Assembly (NCBI RefSeq): GCF_008041945.1
Contig: NZ_VKAD01000002.1
Span: forward strand, 248,001 to 312,000
Reading direction: 5' to 3'
Source: Reinekea thalattae
GTDB taxonomy: Bacteria > Pseudomonadota > Gammaproteobacteria > Pseudomonadales > Natronospirillaceae
Length of the DNA stretch: 64,000 nucleotides
Shown: positions 7,181 through 16,847 of the stretch, one piece after another
How the letters are laid out: each line of letters begins with the position of its first letter
Position numbering within the stretch: the stretch's first letter is position 1
Notes under the pieces: model-generated
Database searches by the model: none
What the model saw: the letters and a program-made list of their open reading frames with translations, nothing else
Told to the model about the DNA's origin: nothing
Position numbers and translations under genes: made by a program

Positions 7181-10144
7181 TTATTTGAACGTAGCCTTAG
7201 AGTATTGAATGACGTTTGATTTAAGAGGGGCGTCGATTTGATCATAAAAATATTGAAACGGCTGAGCTTTAGAAAAGTAATAGCCCTGTAGATAGTCACA
7301 ACCAATCTTGGTGAGTGCATCTGCTTGATGGCTATTTTCAACACCTTCGGCGACTACTTTAATTTGTAGCATTTTTGCCAGCTGAACAATTACGCTGACA
7401 AAGTGACGGTCTTGATTATCGATATGAAAGTCACGAATAAATTCTTTATCGATTTTAATAATATCAACAGGGAATCGTTTCAGGTAACTCAGACTCGAAT
7501 AGCCGGTGCCAAAATCATCAATAGCAATAGAGATACCAATAGATTTTAATCGATGCAGGGTTTGCAGCGAGTGCTCAGGGTTCTGCATTAATGAGGTTTC
7601 GGTAATTTCAAAAATAAACCAATCAGCGCTGGCTCGTTCCTCTTTTAATATTCGTTGCACACTTTCAAAGAAATTGGCTCGGCTTAATTCGATGGCGCTG
7701 ATGTTAATCGATAATTTATTAAAGGGCGCATTGCCTTTAGTGCGAGAAAAATTCAGTACCGAGCAGGCTTGGCGGAAAGTCATCTCGCCTAGTTTATGAA
7801 TCAGCTGCGCTTCTTCAGCAACACCGATAAAAACATCTGGCGGTACAAAGGTGCCTTCTGCATTGGTCCAGCGAGATAAGCCTTCGGCATAGATAGTGGT
7901 AAATGAACCGGCCTCAACAATGGGTTGGTAGTGCAGCCGAACCTCTTCATTTTCTATCGCGTAGCGAAGTTCTGTTTCTACTTTTAAACGCGCATTGAGC
8001 GCATCTTCATGCTCTTTTGAATAGAGAGTAAAGCGGTGTCGGCCTGTATCTTTGGCTTGGTACATGGCTGAGTCGGCGCGTCGCATGAGCGTCTCTGGGT
8101 CTTCACCGTCTTTCGGACAGGAAGCAACGCCAATGCTGGCTCCAATACTATGGCTACGGCCTTGCAGTACTAACGGTTCGCCAATAATTTGTAATAGGTC
8201 GTTACAAAAACGAGAGGTTTCTAACAGGCTCATTTCGCCTTGCAGTAGAATTAAAAATTCATCACCGCCAATACGAGATACGGTATCGGTCTGGCGTAGT
8301 TTTTTCTTAATACGATTAGCAACGTGCTTGAGTGCTTTATCGCCAACGCTGTGGCCGAGAGTGTCGTTAATAGTTTTAAAATTATCTAAATCTAAAAAGA
8401 GCAGAGAGAAGCCATCACCATTGCGTTGATACTGTGAGCAGGCGCGCGATAAACGGTCGGTAAATAGTACTCGGTTCGGCAGGTCGGTTAGCATGTCGTG
8501 TTGTGCTAAGTAAGACATCTTCTCAGAGATAGCCCGAGTCTCCGAGACGTCTTGGAACACCATGACTGCGCCGTGAACCACTCCCTTGTCGTCAATGATC
8601 GGTGAAACAGAATCTTGAACGCTGAAAATATCGCCACTGCGACTTTTTAATGTCGCGGTGTCTGGTATACCCATGCGTGCTTTTTTCTCGATAGCGAGTA
8701 GTGTTGGGTTGGCAATGGTTTTTCCGGTATCGCTATCAAACAGATGTACGACGTTTTCAAACGGTTCACCAACCGCGTCGGCCTGAGTGAACCCAGTAAG
8801 TAATTCGGCAACTGGGTTTAAAAAGGTGATGTAGCCATTAGCGTCGGTAGTGACCATGCCGTCACCCATTGAATTTACAGTGATCTCCAACAGGTCTTTT
8901 TCTTCTTTAAGGTTTTCTGCTAAGCGGCGTTCACGCGTAACGTCGTTCAATACAGCATAAGAGCGGCCGCCGTGATCTTCTTCGACGTAAATAGCAGAAA
9001 GTTCAATGTCGAGTAAGGAGCCATCTTTACGGATAAATTGGTAATTAACGTTATTGATGTATCCATTTTCAAAAAACTCAGGCAAAACCTCTTCGACTGC
9101 TTTTTTAGCAGATTCAGGTGTTAAAAAGATGGCCGATTTTTTTCCGATAACTTCATGCCGACGATAGCCTAACAGTTCTAGCCACTTGTCACTGACTGCG
9201 ACAATGTTGCCATTGTCATCGATAGAATGAAGTGGCATCGGTGTTCGCTCGTAAACGTTGGTGGCTTCAATCGATAGATCGCGATAGAGGTTCTTTTTAC
9301 GCCGCAACTCGCGCAATTTTATGCCAAATAGATTGCTGAATAAAAAGACTAAGCCGAGATTGATAAAAAGATAAACTGGGTTTTCAATGCCAAAGCTGTC
9401 AGCAGTAGAGAGAACTGGCATCATCACTGCCATTGTTGCAGCGATAATGGCTAGGCGTGTAAAGGACCAAATAGAGACCAAGATTAATAATAAAAAGGCC
9501 AGTAAATAGGGTTCGGATGAATGGTTAAATGCCCAGTAAATACCAATGACAGAGCCCGCAAAAATACTGGCACTGATTGGGCTAATTAATACCTGTGCAA
9601 TACGTTTCGCGCCTAGATTAAGCCAGCAAACCATGAAGCCAAACAAACTAAGACCGCCAATGAGTTTGGCATTCATCCAATTTGCCCAGCTGTTAGAAAC
9701 ATCGTAATTACCTTGCATGTAAAACAAAATTGAAATGACAACGCCGGCAATGGCCGGTGCTACAAGGCAAGAGAGCACCATCGCTTTAAAAAATTCTTCC
9801 GGTACATTAATTAATTCATTAAAGCGGGTATGTTGCCGGCAAAAATAGCCAGTAATCATAACTTGGCAAAGGTTAGCGCAAACAAAGGATGATGTTTTTA
9901 ATAAGTCGGACGAGTAAGGCAGGTCAGCTAAAAAATTACCGGCAGCGATAGCGATGGCAATGACTGGCCAGTGCTTAAGGTCGTGTTTTATCAATAACAG
10001 GCCGGTGGCGATATTAGGCAACCATAGCAATGCCATAGCATGGCCAGATCGAGTGAGCATTAGCGACAGCGATGCCAATGCATAGTAGGTGACAAAAAAT
10101 AGCAGTCCGATTAGGACCGTTCTAGGTATAAAGGTTAAAGCCAC
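7181..10144 (-). CDS. MASE1-PAS-PAS-GGDEF-EAL sensory c-di-GMP protein
   Basis: A 987-residue inner-membrane protein. Residues 1 to about 280 form a multi-span MASE1-like sensor. Two PAS domains follow (about 285-410 and 410-530, ending in PAC-like segments NDVTRERRLAENL and VFQDVSETRAISEKM), then a diguanylate cyclase domain with an intact GGDEF motif and an upstream RxxD inhibitory site (RQTD, five residues before). A C-terminal EAL phosphodiesterase domain keeps DDFGTGYSSLSYLKR and VVAEGVE, but its signature reads EGL instead of EAL. It could make or degrade cyclic di-GMP, controlling motility or biofilm. Start is a GTG preceded by CAGGA. Confidence 0.9.
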   Translation of the reverse strand: MALTFIPRTVLIGLLFFVTYYALASLSLMLTRSGHAMALLWLPNIATGLLLIKHDLKHWPVIAIAIAAGNFLADLPYSSDLLKTSSFVCANLCQVMITGYFCRQHTRFNELINVPEEFFKAMVLSCLVAPAIAGVVISILFYMQGNYDVSNSWANWMNAKLIGGLSLFGFMVCWLNLGAKRIAQVLISPISASIFAGSVIGIYWAFNHSSEPYLLAFLLLILVSIWSFTRLAIIAATMAVMMPVLSTADSFGIENPVYLFINLGLVFLFSNLFGIKLRELRRKKNLYRDLSIEATNVYERTPMPLHSIDDNGNIVAVSDKWLELLGYRRHEVIGKKSAIFLTPESAKKAVEEVLPEFFENGYINNVNYQFIRKDGSLLDIELSAIYVEEDHGGRSYAVLNDVTRERRLAENLKEEKDLLEITVNSMGDGMVTTDANGYITFLNPVAELLTGFTQADAVGEPFENVVHLFDSDTGKTIANPTLLAIEKKARMGIPDTATLKSRSGDIFSVQDSVSPIIDDKGVVHGAVMVFQDVSETRAISEKMSYLAQHDMLTDLPNRVLFTDRLSRACSQYQRNGDGFSLLFLDLDNFKTINDTLGHSVGDKALKHVANRIKKKLRQTDTVSRIGGDEFLILLQGEMSLLETSRFCNDLLQIIGEPLVLQGRSHSIGASIGVASCPKDGEDPETLMRRADSAMYQAKDTGRHRFTLYSKEHEDALNARLKVETELRYAIENEEVRLHYQPIVEAGSFTTIYAEGLSRWTNAEGTFVPPDVFIGVAEEAQLIHKLGEMTFRQACSVLNFSRTKGNAPFNKLSINISAIELSRANFFESVQRILKEERASADWFIFEITETSLMQNPEHSLQTLHRLKSIGISIAIDDFGTGYSSLSYLKRFPVDIIKIDKEFIRDFHIDNQDRHFVSVIVQLAKMLQIKVVAEGVENSHQADALTKIGCDYLQGYYFSKAQPFQYFYDQIDAPLKSNVIQYSKATFK

Positions 10145-10460
10145 TGGAATTCCTGAAAAGCATGCAAATACCTAATTCAGTGTGGCTTGATTTAGATCAA
10201 TATCAAGTCGATGAATATAATAATTTCCTGCTTTTAGAAAACAGTATTTAAATCAAATATTTAGGCTCTTTAAATCGCCAGAAAGCAATGGTTCGCGTGC
10301 CTTTAGCGACCAAATAAATGAAGCCGTCGAGGTACAGGATGACGACTTCATCACAGCTTAATGAGCGCGCTTTATCGCGGCTTATATTTTAGGACGAGTC
10401 AGGCTAATAATGTCGTTCATTGCAAATCGTCATAGGTTAGGAATCTCGTATGATTACTAA
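10145..10460. other. Intergenic region, nothing recognised
   Basis: About 316 bases between two minus-strand genes. It should contain the GGDEF-EAL gene promoter. No ORF, RNA or strong hairpin is evident by eye. Confidence 0.45.
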
Positions 10461-11231
10461 CTAGCCGATCCCGCCGTTGGCACGAATGATTTGGCCGTTT
10501 ATCCAACCTGCATCTGCAGAGCAAAGGAAGGAAATAACATTGGCGATATCGCTTGGTTGGCCTAAGCGCTCTAGCGGTGGCATTTTGGAAAACTGTGCAA
10601 TTTGCTCATCACTTTTACCGTTCAAGAACAGCTCGGTCGAGACCGGCCCCGGTGCAACGGCGTTAACCGTAATGTTTTTACCGCGCATCTCTTTAGCAAA
10701 GATGCGAGTAAAGGCTTCGACTGCCGCTTTGGTGCCGTTATAGAGTCCGTAACCTGGCATGTTCAGCGCTAAGGTTGTGCTCGACAGGTTGATGATACGA
10801 CCACCTGTTGCCATCTCTTTATACGCAGCTTGCATAGTTAAAAAGGTGCCTTGGGTATTGATTGCGAAGGCGCGGTTCAGCTGTTCAATACTGGTTTCGG
10901 CCATCGGTGTGACTTGCAGAATGCCAGCGTTATTGATGAGCGCGTCAATGCGGCCAAAGCTTTGTTTGGTCTGAGCAAACAGAGCGTCAACTTGCTCAGG
11001 GTTGGATATGTCTGCCTGAATCGCCAGTGCTTTACCGCCTTGTTTTTCAATCTGAGCGACAAGCGCGTCGGCGGCCTGAGCATTGGCTTGGTAATTAATC
11101 ACCACTCGGTAGCCATCGTAGGCTAGGCGTTGGGCAATTTGTGCTCCAATGCCACGTGATGCCCCTGTTACGATGGCAACCGGTTGGTCTGTTGTAGTTG
11201 TGGTTTGAGTCTGGGGTTGAGTCTGTGTCAT
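10461..11231 (-). CDS. Short-chain dehydrogenase/reductase (SDR)
   Basis: Classical SDR of 256 residues using NAD(P)H. Rossmann motif TGASRGIG, NNAG motif (ALINNAGIL), catalytic Ser in INLSS and the YxxxK pair in YNGTKAAVEAF, ending with the usual INGQIIRANGG. The chosen ATG (MTQTQ) has an excellent GGAGGT site; the upstream in-frame ATG at 11267 lacks one. The N-terminus is an odd run of T and Q residues before the fold. Divergent from a LysR gene that probably controls it; similar SDR/LysR pairs are common. Substrate unknown. Confidence 0.88.
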   Translation of the reverse strand: MTQTQPQTQTTTTTDQPVAIVTGASRGIGAQIAQRLAYDGYRVVINYQANAQAADALVAQIEKQGGKALAIQADISNPEQVDALFAQTKQSFGRIDALINNAGILQVTPMAETSIEQLNRAFAINTQGTFLTMQAAYKEMATGGRIINLSSTTLALNMPGYGLYNGTKAAVEAFTRIFAKEMRGKNITVNAVAPGPVSTELFLNGKSDEQIAQFSKMPPLERLGQPSDIANVISFLCSADAGWINGQIIRANGGIG

Positions 11232-11351
11232 TTGGTGACCTCCGGTAATGAAAATAATGTCTTCCATCTGACGGAAAAGAAGGTTACTGGCTGGAGTGGC
11301 TTTAATAATTAGCCTAAAATTGTCATTACTATTCCATTTTTAACAACAATG

Positions 11352-11400
11352 GTGCTTTGCATAACGACGGCACTTTGCATAGCAGCAGCACTTTAAAATG
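11352..11400. repeat. 18-bp tandem repeat in the SDR/LysR intergenic region
   Basis: Two full degenerate 18-base copies (GTGCTTTGCATAACGACG, GCACTTTGCATAGCAGCA) and a partial third (GCACTTTAAAATG), directly before the lysR start. Possibly binding half-sites for the adjacent LysR protein. Confidence 0.6.
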
Positions 11401-11411
11401 ATGGAGCGGTT

Positions 11412-12302
11412 ATGGATCGTTTTCAGGAAATGCAGATATTTGTGCGGATTGCTGAGCGCAATAGCTTTACGCAAGCCGCGGAAGACTTGCAGATACCACG
11501 CGCAACGGTGACCAATACGATAAAACGTTTGGAGGCGAGGCTTGGAAGTCGGCTGTTACAAAGAACCACTCGGCAAGTCAGAATGACTCAAGAAGGGCAG
11601 TATTATTATCGCCGCTGCCTACAAATTCTTGCCGAGCTTGAAGACACTGAGCGGACTTTTTTAGAGCAGAACCCAAAAGGCTTATTACGTGTTAATTTGC
11701 AAGGCACCTTGGCGAAGCATTTTGTTGTGCCTTATTTAGCGGATTTTGTTGCGCGTTACCCAGACATCCAATTGCATATTGGTGAAGATGATCGTCTGGT
11801 GGATTTAGTACGTGAGGGGATCGACTGCGTTCTGCGTGCAGGCACACTACAGGATTCTACTTTGGTGGCGCGGCCGCTGGCGCAAATGCCGCAGCTAACC
11901 GTCGCCAGCCCAGACTATCTAGCAAAATTTGGAACCCCCAATAGCATTGAGCAATTATCGACGCATCAGGCGGTTGGTTATAGTTCGCATGAATTTGGTC
12001 ATCAAACCGATCTAGATTTTGTTGTCGATAATCAGGTTGTCGCGGTAAACCTTCGAGCCGATCTTTTTGTCAATGGTGCCGATCTTTACACTGGAGCCGC
12101 GGTTGCCGGCTTAGGCATTATTCAGGTGCCTCGCTATCGAATTGAGCAGCAGCTAAAAGAGAATCGTCTCGTAGAACTGCTACCGTCAACTCCGCCGCCG
12201 GCCATGCCTGTTTCGGCATTGATGACACATCACAAGCAGTTGTCGTCGCGCACGCGTGTCTTTGTCGACTGGTTGGTTGAGCGTTTTCGCTCGTTAGATT
12301 AA
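11412..12302 (+). CDS. LysR-family transcriptional regulator
   Basis: Protein of 296 residues with an N-terminal winged helix (FVRIAERNSFTQAAEDLQIPRATVTNTIKRLE) and a LysR substrate-binding domain (VNLQGTLAKHFVVPYLADFVARYPDIQL). The sequence style (RTTRQVRMTQEGQYYYRRC) is typical of the large group of LysR regulators that sit divergent to an SDR or NADPH-dependent oxidoreductase. It is expected to control the SDR gene and itself from the shared 180-base region, which contains an 18-bp repeat. Confidence 0.9.
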   Translation: MDRFQEMQIFVRIAERNSFTQAAEDLQIPRATVTNTIKRLEARLGSRLLQRTTRQVRMTQEGQYYYRRCLQILAELEDTERTFLEQNPKGLLRVNLQGTLAKHFVVPYLADFVARYPDIQLHIGEDDRLVDLVREGIDCVLRAGTLQDSTLVARPLAQMPQLTVASPDYLAKFGTPNSIEQLSTHQAVGYSSHEFGHQTDLDFVVDNQVVAVNLRADLFVNGADLYTGAAVAGLGIIQVPRYRIEQQLKENRLVELLPSTPPPAMPVSALMTHHKQLSSRTRVFVDWLVERFRSLD

Positions 12303-12381
12303 ACCTGATAATGGTTTTGTTTGGCGGTTAAATAACAAAACGCGGTTGCATCTAAATGCCGCTTGTTTTAATTTAGGCGCA

Positions 12382-12495
12382 CTTGTCGGAGTGCTCGAAA
12401 GAGCTGAGATCGCACCGTTTGGTTGTTACCCTGTAACGTCAAACACTGCGGGATCCGTGGAACCTGATCAGGCTAATACCTGCGAAGGAAACAAG
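12382..12495 (+). promoter_or_regulatory. TPP riboswitch (THI element)
   Basis: Aptamer core recognisable by the conserved segments GTCGGAGTGC, GAGCTGAGATCGC, and near the 3' end GAACCTGATCAGGCTAATACC followed by TGCGAAGGAA. P1 is formed by CTTGT (12382-12386) and ACAAG (12491-12495). It lies 222 bases before thiS and should repress the thiSGH operon when thiamine diphosphate is high. The expression platform (12496-12717) contains a GCTCC/GGAGC pairing at 12543-12569 but no clear intrinsic terminator, so control may act on translation of thiS. Confidence 0.93.
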
Positions 12496-12717
12496 AGAAT
12501 CGCCTACATAGCTTTTTTTGTCCACATTTCTCACCTAGTGAGGCTCCGACGTTATTTTTCTATTGGAGCTTTGCATGCACCTCTCATTGAGTCCTCCTTT
12601 TCTAAAAAATATTCAGCTCTGCCACTGTAATTTTTTAACACAGCTTTTTACCTGTATTTGTTGCATTCGTTGTCGAGCATTGCATCGCTTCAGCTTTCCA
12701 ATCTTGGGAGTGACGTC

Positions 12718-12918
12718 ATGAATATTTTATTGAACGATGAGCCACAAACGGTTGCTGATAATAGCCAACTGATTGCTGCCTTGGAGCAATTGTGTATCGA
12801 AACTCAGGGCGTTGCGGTCGCCGTTAATAATGAAATTTTGCCACCCGATACATGGCCCGATATTACCTTGAAAGATCAGGATGAGTTGGTTGTATTTAAA
12901 TTGATTGCAGGTGGTTGA
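12718..12918 (+). CDS. thiS: Thiamine biosynthesis sulfur carrier protein ThiS
   Basis: Small 66-residue ubiquitin-like protein ending in the diagnostic GG (FKLIAGG). When adenylated and converted to a thiocarboxylate, it donates sulfur to the thiazole ring. The start was chosen at the ATG with TGGGAG upstream, giving the usual ThiS length; an upstream in-frame extension lacks conserved sequence. First gene after the TPP riboswitch; thiG follows after 2 bases. Confidence 0.92.
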   Translation: MNILLNDEPQTVADNSQLIAALEQLCIETQGVAVAVNNEILPPDTWPDITLKDQDELVVFKLIAGG

Positions 12919-12920
12919 AG

Positions 12921-13694
12921 ATGAAAATTGCAGACAAAACATTTAATTCCCGACTGCTGTTGGGCACGGGCAAGTTTTCTTCGAGCCAAGTGATGGTCGA
13001 GGCGGTTAAAGCCAGTGGCAGCGAATTAGTTACTTTGGCGATGCGTCGCGTTAACCCGAATGAAAAAACTGATCCGATTGTTACGCCGTTAATCGAAGCT
13101 GGCATTCAGCTATTGCCAAATACCAGCGGCGCGCGCAACGCAGAAGAGGCGGTTTTTGCTGCCAAGCTTGCACACTCGGCAACCGGTACACGTTGGGTCA
13201 AGTTGGAAATTCACCCTGATCCGCGTTATTTAATGCCAGACCCAATCGAAACGTTAAAGGCCACCGAACAGTTGGTTGAGTTGGGTTTTCACGTCATGCC
13301 ATACATGCATGCGGATCCAGTATTGGCTAAGCGTTTAGAAGAGGCAGGCAGTGCCGCCGTGATGCCGCTAGCAGCGCCGATTGGTAGTAATAAGGGCTTA
13401 CTAACACGTGATTTTATTCAGATGATTGTTGAGCAAGCCAACGTGCCGGTGGTGGTCGATGCTGGCATTGGTAAGCCTTCTGATGCCATGCAGGCAATGG
13501 AAATGGGAGTCGATTTTGTCTTGGTTAATACCGCCATTGCCAGTGCGCAAAACCCGGTTGCCATGGCGGCCTGTTTTAAGCAGGCGGTGATTACCGGTCG
13601 CCAAGCTTACGAGGCTGGCTTGGGTGCGCAATCGAGCAATGCAACTGCTGTCGCTTCCAGCCCGTTGACTGATTTTTTAGGGGCAAGCTCATGA
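12921..13694 (+). CDS. thiG: Thiazole synthase ThiG
   Basis: TIM-barrel enzyme of 257 residues that condenses deoxyxylulose 5-phosphate, dehydroglycine and ThiS-thiocarboxylate to the thiazole phosphate. Family landmarks: [26 protein letters not shown], the Schiff-base lysine in [16 protein letters not shown], and [22 protein letters not shown] start at the ATG 3 bases after the thiS stop rather than the upstream TTG. Its stop overlaps the thiH start (ATGA). Confidence 0.95.
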   Translation: MKIADKTFNSRLLLGTGKFSSSQVMVEAVKASGSELVTLAMRRVNPNEKTDPIVTPLIEAGIQLLPNTSGARNAEEAVFAAKLAHSATGTRWVKLEIHPDPRYLMPDPIETLKATEQLVELGFHVMPYMHADPVLAKRLEEAGSAAVMPLAAPIGSNKGLLTRDFIQMIVEQANVPVVVDAGIGKPSDAMQAMEMGVDFVLVNTAIASAQNPVAMAACFKQAVITGRQAYEAGLGAQSSNATAVASSPLTDFLGASS

Positions 13695-14878
13695 GCCAAA
13701 GTATTCAAATTAGCACTAAAAAAAGTAACGAGAGCAGCACCGGAAAAAGAACTCAAACTAGCACCGAGCTAAACTTTGCCAACGGCTGGTCGCAACAACG
13801 TTGGGATGACTTAGCAACGCCGCTGAAACAGGTTGACGATGCCGCAGTGCAACGAGCATTGCAAAAAGATCGTTTATCAATTGACGATTTTGCCGCGTTA
13901 ATTTCTCCGCAAGCGCAGCCTTATTTGGAACAGATGGCAGAAAAAGCGCAACGCTTAACACGGCAGCGGTTTGGTCATGTTATTCAAAGTTACGCACCGC
14001 TGTACTTGAGTAATGTCTGCTCGAATTGGTGCAGCTATTGCGGTTTTAGTATTCACAATAAACTGCGCCGAAAAACCTTAGACAACAATGAAATAGATGC
14101 CGAAGCCGAAGCACTAAAAAAACGCGGTTTCGATAGTGTTTTGTTAGTGACCGGAGAAGCCGAAAAAACTGTCGGGATTGATTACCTAAGCAACGCAGTC
14201 AAACGTTTAAAACCAAAATTCAGTCAATTAGCTATTGAAGTGCAGCCGCTCACAACTGAAGAGTATGGCGTGTTGCGCAAGCAGGGCGTTGAGTCACTCA
14301 GTCTGTATCAAGAAACCTATAATCCAGCCAGTTATGCCGAACATCACCGGCACGGAAAAAAACAAGATATGGTTTATCGACTAAACGCTCCAGAGCGTGC
14401 TGCCGATGCTGATTTTTTAAAAATTAATTTAGGTATATTGATCGGCCTCACTGATTGGCGACAAGACAGTTTGGCGTGCGCGTTACACTTGCGCCATTTA
14501 CAAAAAAAATATTGGACCGCACGTTTTGGTATGAGCTTTCCAAGGCTTAGACCATGTGCCGGAGAATTAGAAAACCCATTGCACATTAGCGACCGAGAAT
14601 TACTGCAATTAATTTTAGCCTGGCGCTTATTTGATGCCGAACTGGATTTGGGTTTAAGCACCCGCGAAGCCCCAGAATTTCGCAACGGCATTGCACGTTT
14701 GGGTATCACCAGCATGAGCGCCGAATCGATTACTCAGCCAGGAGGCTACGCAGAAGATGCTGCAACGGCACTGGAGCAATTTGAAGTCAGCGATGAACGA
14801 AAACTCGATGACATCAAAGCCAATTTAGAACAACAAGGGCTTATGTTGATCGCTACTGATAGTCATTATTTTTCTTAG
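13691..14878 (+). CDS. thiH: 2-iminoacetate synthase ThiH (tyrosine lyase)
   Basis: Radical SAM enzyme of 395 residues that cleaves tyrosine to dehydroglycine and p-cresol. The 4Fe-4S cluster motif is CSNWCSYC (CxxxCxxC), preceded by APLYLSNV. The C-terminal part shows [23 protein letters not shown] and [13 protein letters not shown], typical of ThiH. Slightly longer than E. coli ThiH because of an S/T/K-rich N-terminal extension of about 25 residues. Use of ThiH rather than ThiO suits an organism that can live without oxygen, as pflBA also suggests. Last gene of the riboswitch operon; thiF is not present here. Confidence 0.95.
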   Translation: MSQSIQISTKKSNESSTGKRTQTSTELNFANGWSQQRWDDLATPLKQVDDAAVQRALQKDRLSIDDFAALISPQAQPYLEQMAEKAQRLTRQRFGHVIQSYAPLYLSNVCSNWCSYCGFSIHNKLRRKTLDNNEIDAEAEALKKRGFDSVLLVTGEAEKTVGIDYLSNAVKRLKPKFSQLAIEVQPLTTEEYGVLRKQGVESLSLYQETYNPASYAEHHRHGKKQDMVYRLNAPERAADADFLKINLGILIGLTDWRQDSLACALHLRHLQKKYWTARFGMSFPRLRPCAGELENPLHISDRELLQLILAWRLFDAELDLGLSTREAPEFRNGIARLGITSMSAESITQPGGYAEDAATALEQFEVSDERKLDDIKANLEQQGLMLIATDSHYFS

Positions 14879-14904
14879 TAGCCGTTTCTAATTTTGGTTA
14901 TAAA

Positions 14905-15660
14905 CTATAGCGTATTTTGTAATTCAGCGACAAAATCATAGGAGTCTCCCGGGAACCAAGATCGCGTAAATTCCACAGGAGAGTTTTCGGCGCAGACTCC
15001 GGTTCGCTCTATATACAGCACGGCACTGGATTCAGGAATGCTTAACAGGTTTGCACGTTCTGAATCGATGCTGATGGCTCTTAGGCGTTGGAATGCTCTA
15101 ACAGGCCGTTTACCTTGTTTGTCGAGTAAGGCATAGAGTGAGCCTTCAACGGCGAATGGATTAAGAATGTACTGGCTAGGAATACTGGCCAGTTCTAATG
15201 CCATGGGTTTTCCATCGGTAAAACGTAATCGATAAAAACGGACCACTAGGTCATCGTCTTGCAAGTTTAAGGCTGCTCGTTCTTCTGCTCGTGGCATGCC
15301 TAACGATCGATCTAGCCACTTTGAACTGATGCTTTTGCCGCGATCTTGCATAATCTCGGTGAAGCTACGCAAATGATTGAGTGGCTGCTCAACACGCTCA
15401 CTGACAAAGGTGCCAGCACCTTGACGTTGAGTGAGGACCTCGTCTTTGACCAGCTCATCAATAGCGCGTCTGATCGTAACACGAGAGACATTCAGGTACT
15501 GCGCGAGGTCGCGCTCTGGTGGTAAGTTATCACCACCAATGAGTCGACCGTCGAGTATCGGAGCATTAATCGCCTTCTTAACCAAAAGGTAAAGCGGCGT
15601 GCCTTTCTGCCGAAGGTTAAGAGGGCTTCCAAACAGTTGTTCTAATCGCTCTTCAAGCAT
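14905..15660 (-). CDS. GntR/HutC-family regulator (NagR/DasR-like)
   Basis: Protein of 251 residues with an N-terminal GntR winged helix (LPPERDLAQYLNVSRVTIRRAIDELVKDEVLTQRQGAGTF) and a C-terminal UTRA ligand domain (FYRLRFTDGKPMALELASIP, VLYIERTGVCAENSPVEFTRSWF). The UTRA type that binds GlcN-6-P or GlcNAc-6-P is found in NagR/DasR. As the last gene of the sugar ABC operon, and with nagBKA divergent, it is most likely the repressor of this amino-sugar regulon. Confidence 0.85.
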   Translation of the reverse strand: MLEERLEQLFGSPLNLRQKGTPLYLLVKKAINAPILDGRLIGGDNLPPERDLAQYLNVSRVTIRRAIDELVKDEVLTQRQGAGTFVSERVEQPLNHLRSFTEIMQDRGKSISSKWLDRSLGMPRAEERAALNLQDDDLVVRFYRLRFTDGKPMALELASIPSQYILNPFAVEGSLYALLDKQGKRPVRAFQRLRAISIDSERANLLSIPESSAVLYIERTGVCAENSPVEFTRSWFPGDSYDFVAELQNTL

Positions 15661-15698
15661 TTAAAATCCTAAATAAGTCTCGTTAGGTTGAGAGTACT

Positions 15699-16811
15699 TT
15701 ATTGGCTTTCATTGAGACTTTTATGTGTTCGTTGTAACGCCTTTCCTGACTGATCAAAAACATAAAGATTCTCAGCACTAATACCAAATTTTATTTCATC
15801 ACCGAATTTAAAGGCTTTGTTTCCTGGAACTTTTAGGACAATTTCTTCAGGATGATCGGCTATTTTAACGTATAAATAGGATAATTCACCCAGCTGTTCA
15901 ATTAGAGTGATAACGCCAGATAATTGATTCTCAGGCTGATCTATTTGTATATGTTCAGGGCGGAAGCCAAGTTCCAGAGGAGTTCCTGTTTGAAGGTTGC
16001 TAGCATTTATGGCGACGGTTATTTTTAAACCTGAGTCGAGCAGTAGCTCGCTCATGTTTGAATCAGACTTATGCAGCTTTGCGTTTAAGAAATTCATGTT
16101 AGGTGAGCCAATAAAGCTTGCTACAAAACGAGTTTCAGGGCTGTGATACAAAGTAAGAGGAGTGCCTACCTGTTCTATACGGCCTTGGTTCATAACAACG
16201 ATTTTGTCACCCAATGTCATGGCCTCTACTTGATCGTGAGTAACATAAATAATGGTTGCATCCAGCTCTTTATGCAACTTCCCTAGTTCGACGCGAGTTT
16301 GGCCACGCAACGAAGCATCTAAGTTTGATAACGGCTCATCAAACAAAAACACTTTAGGGTCACGTACAATTGCTCGACCAATCGCAACTCGTTGGCGCTG
16401 ACCACCTGAAAGTTCACGAGGTAATCGTTCTAGTAGGTGGTCAATCTTAAGTTTTTTAGCGGCATCAACGACTTTTTCTTTGATATAGCCTTTACTTTGT
16501 CCTGATATCTTTAATCCAAATGCCATGTTTTTAAGAACGTTCATATGGGGGTAAAGCGCGTAGGATTGAAATACCATTGCGATGCTTCGTTTTGCAGGTG
16601 GGTGGTTATTTACACGCTCATCATCTATGTATAAATCACCCTCGGTAATATCTTCTAGGCCTGAAAGTAGTCGAAGTAGTGTCGATTTTCCGCAACCAGA
16701 TTCACCAATAAGAACAACAAACTCGCCGTCCTTAATATCTAGATCGATGCCATGTAAAACATCGACGTTACCAAAACTTTTTTTAATGTTGCTGAGTTTT
16801 AAACTAGCCAT
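15699..16811 (-). CDS. Sugar ABC transporter ATPase (MalK/UgpC/MsmK type)
   Basis: ATPase of 370 residues energising the adjacent sugar permeases. Walker A GESGCGKST, signature LSGGQRQR, Walker B VFLFDEP, switch His in YVTHDQ, and a C-terminal TOBE/OB regulatory domain (about 240-360) typical of the MalK subfamily. Encoded between the permease genes and the GntR regulator on the same strand. Substrate inferred from neighbours to be GlcNAc or chitooligosaccharide. Confidence 0.92.
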   Translation of the reverse strand: MASLKLSNIKKSFGNVDVLHGIDLDIKDGEFVVLIGESGCGKSTLLRLLSGLEDITEGDLYIDDERVNNHPPAKRSIAMVFQSYALYPHMNVLKNMAFGLKISGQSKGYIKEKVVDAAKKLKIDHLLERLPRELSGGQRQRVAIGRAIVRDPKVFLFDEPLSNLDASLRGQTRVELGKLHKELDATIIYVTHDQVEAMTLGDKIVVMNQGRIEQVGTPLTLYHSPETRFVASFIGSPNMNFLNAKLHKSDSNMSELLLDSGLKITVAINASNLQTGTPLELGFRPEHIQIDQPENQLSGVITLIEQLGELSYLYVKIADHPEEIVLKVPGNKAFKFGDEIKFGISAENLYVFDQSGKALQRTHKSLNESQ

Positions 16812-16847
16812 AAATAATAGTCCTCTGTGGCACTTAGCGTTTGGCAG

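Noticed and set aside
12346..12630. 94-codon frame covering the TPP riboswitch
   Set aside because: The DNA is fully explained by the conserved riboswitch; the translation has no protein-like features.
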